DNA of 5,437 nt from Candidatus Omnitrophota bacterium (lineage in GTDB: Bacteria > Omnitrophota > Gorgyraeia > Zapsychrales > Zapsychraceae). The stretch spans positions 1-5,437 of the forward strand of contig JAGYNW010000153.1 of NCBI GenBank assembly GCA_018399915.1. Direction: 5' to 3'. Below, in pieces: positions 5,139 to 5,437 of this stretch (its first letter is position 1; each line of letters opens with the position of its first letter). Below the pieces are notes generated by a model. It saw only the letters and a list, made by a program, of their open reading frames with translations, had not been told where the DNA came from and ran no database searches. Made by a program: the position numbers and the translations under genes.

Positions 5139-5437
5139 TTAAAATTTATATCTTATGCCCGCAATGATTTGAGTATCAGATTTCTTTTTGTCTGCTGCCG
5201 GGTCGGAATTGTAATCCACAATATATTTAAATTCAAGATCCATTTGTTCAGTAAGGGGATTGGAAAACACGGTTTCGGATTTAAGCAATATTGATGAACC
5301 GCCTTCTAATGCTGGATAGACTGTAAGATCTTCAGAAATAAAGGCATTCGTCAGAATCCTTTTCTTCATAAAAGTATGGGCTTGCGCTATGGTAACTTCA
5401 TCATCCTCCGCCTCATTGGTGCGATGACGTGTAATGC
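5139..5437 (-). CDS. C-terminal part of a DUF481/YdiY-like outer-membrane beta-barrel protein (5' end outside window)
   Basis: The frame stays open to the right edge, so the gene is partial. The ATG at 5369 is probably an internal methionine, because in-frame codons upstream read ITRHRTNEAEDDEVTIAQA before it. About 98 residues are visible. The last third has the amphipathic strand - short acidic/lysine turn - strand pattern of DUF481 proteins: MDLEFKYIVDYNSDP, then the turn AADKKKSDT, then the final strand IIAGIRYKF. The terminal aromatic residue after alternating hydrophobics is the usual signal for outer-membrane insertion by the BAM complex. Family members such as YdiY are described as salt- or acid-induced outer-membrane proteins with no established function. 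The TamB-like gene follows after 65 bp with no clear terminator between them, so joint expression is possible. The family call rests on the C-terminal pattern only; another small barrel family is the alternative. Confidence 0.65.
   Translation of the reverse strand, partial: ITRHRTNEAEDDEVTIAQAHTFMKKRILTNAFISEDLTVYPALEGGSSILLKSETVFSNPLTEQMDLEFKYIVDYNSDPAADKKKSDTQIIAGIRYKF

Noticed and set aside
5034..5294. 86-residue plus-strand frame over the TamB/DUF481 junction
   Set aside because: It overlaps the coding ends of two minus-strand genes and its sequence looks like random antisense translation.

Overview
The window looks like a piece of chromosome from a diderm (outer-membrane-bearing) bacterium with moderate-to-low GC content. 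The evidence is a TamB-type envelope protein and the C-terminal end of an outer-membrane beta-barrel of the DUF481/YdiY type. The phylum cannot be fixed from sequence alone. The gene mix (soluble NtrB/PAS-style kinases, a CorA close to the Thermotoga type, a short TamB) would fit an uncultured lineage such as Omnitrophota or a deltaproteobacterium-like group, but this is only a guess. All five supported genes lie on the minus strand, so transcription runs from high to low coordinates. I see no RNA genes, insertion sequences, CRISPR arrays or pseudogenes, and no gene-free stretch longer than 148 bases.

Right part (5437 down to 2678): an envelope/transport cluster, in transcription order. It starts with the 3' end of a DUF481-like outer-membrane protein (cut by the window edge). 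After 65 bp comes an unusually short TamB-like protein with one N-terminal membrane anchor. After 29 bp comes a complete 351-residue CorA Mg2+/Co2+ channel with a strong ribosome binding site. The short gaps suggest co-transcription of at least the last two.

Left part (2677 down to 1): a signalling cluster. A 136-bp gap holds a sigma70-like promoter whose -10 region is framed by a 9-bp inverted repeat. It leads into a 635-residue soluble protein with the order receiver - AraC-type DNA-binding domain - PAS - HisKA - HATPase. One polypeptide thus carries the kinase, its receiver and a DNA-binding output. The order is reversed relative to the known Bacteroides hybrid two-component systems, and there is no membrane segment. 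A weak terminator-like hairpin follows. The next 148-bp gap contains an exact 10-bp direct repeat at 21-bp periodicity, the geometry used by AraC-family activators, with its proximal copy on the -35 position of an AT-rich promoter. This drives a stand-alone 126-residue receiver protein. Beyond it, at the left edge, an extended -10 promoter overlapped by a 7-bp inverted repeat, plus a Shine-Dalgarno sequence, point to another minus-strand gene starting just outside the window.

Working model (inference): the fused sensor-regulator senses a cytoplasmic signal through PAS, phosphorylates its own receiver and/or the separate receiver protein, and controls the receiver gene through the tandem repeat. 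That would make a compact feedback circuit. This is the part of the window most likely to be undescribed.
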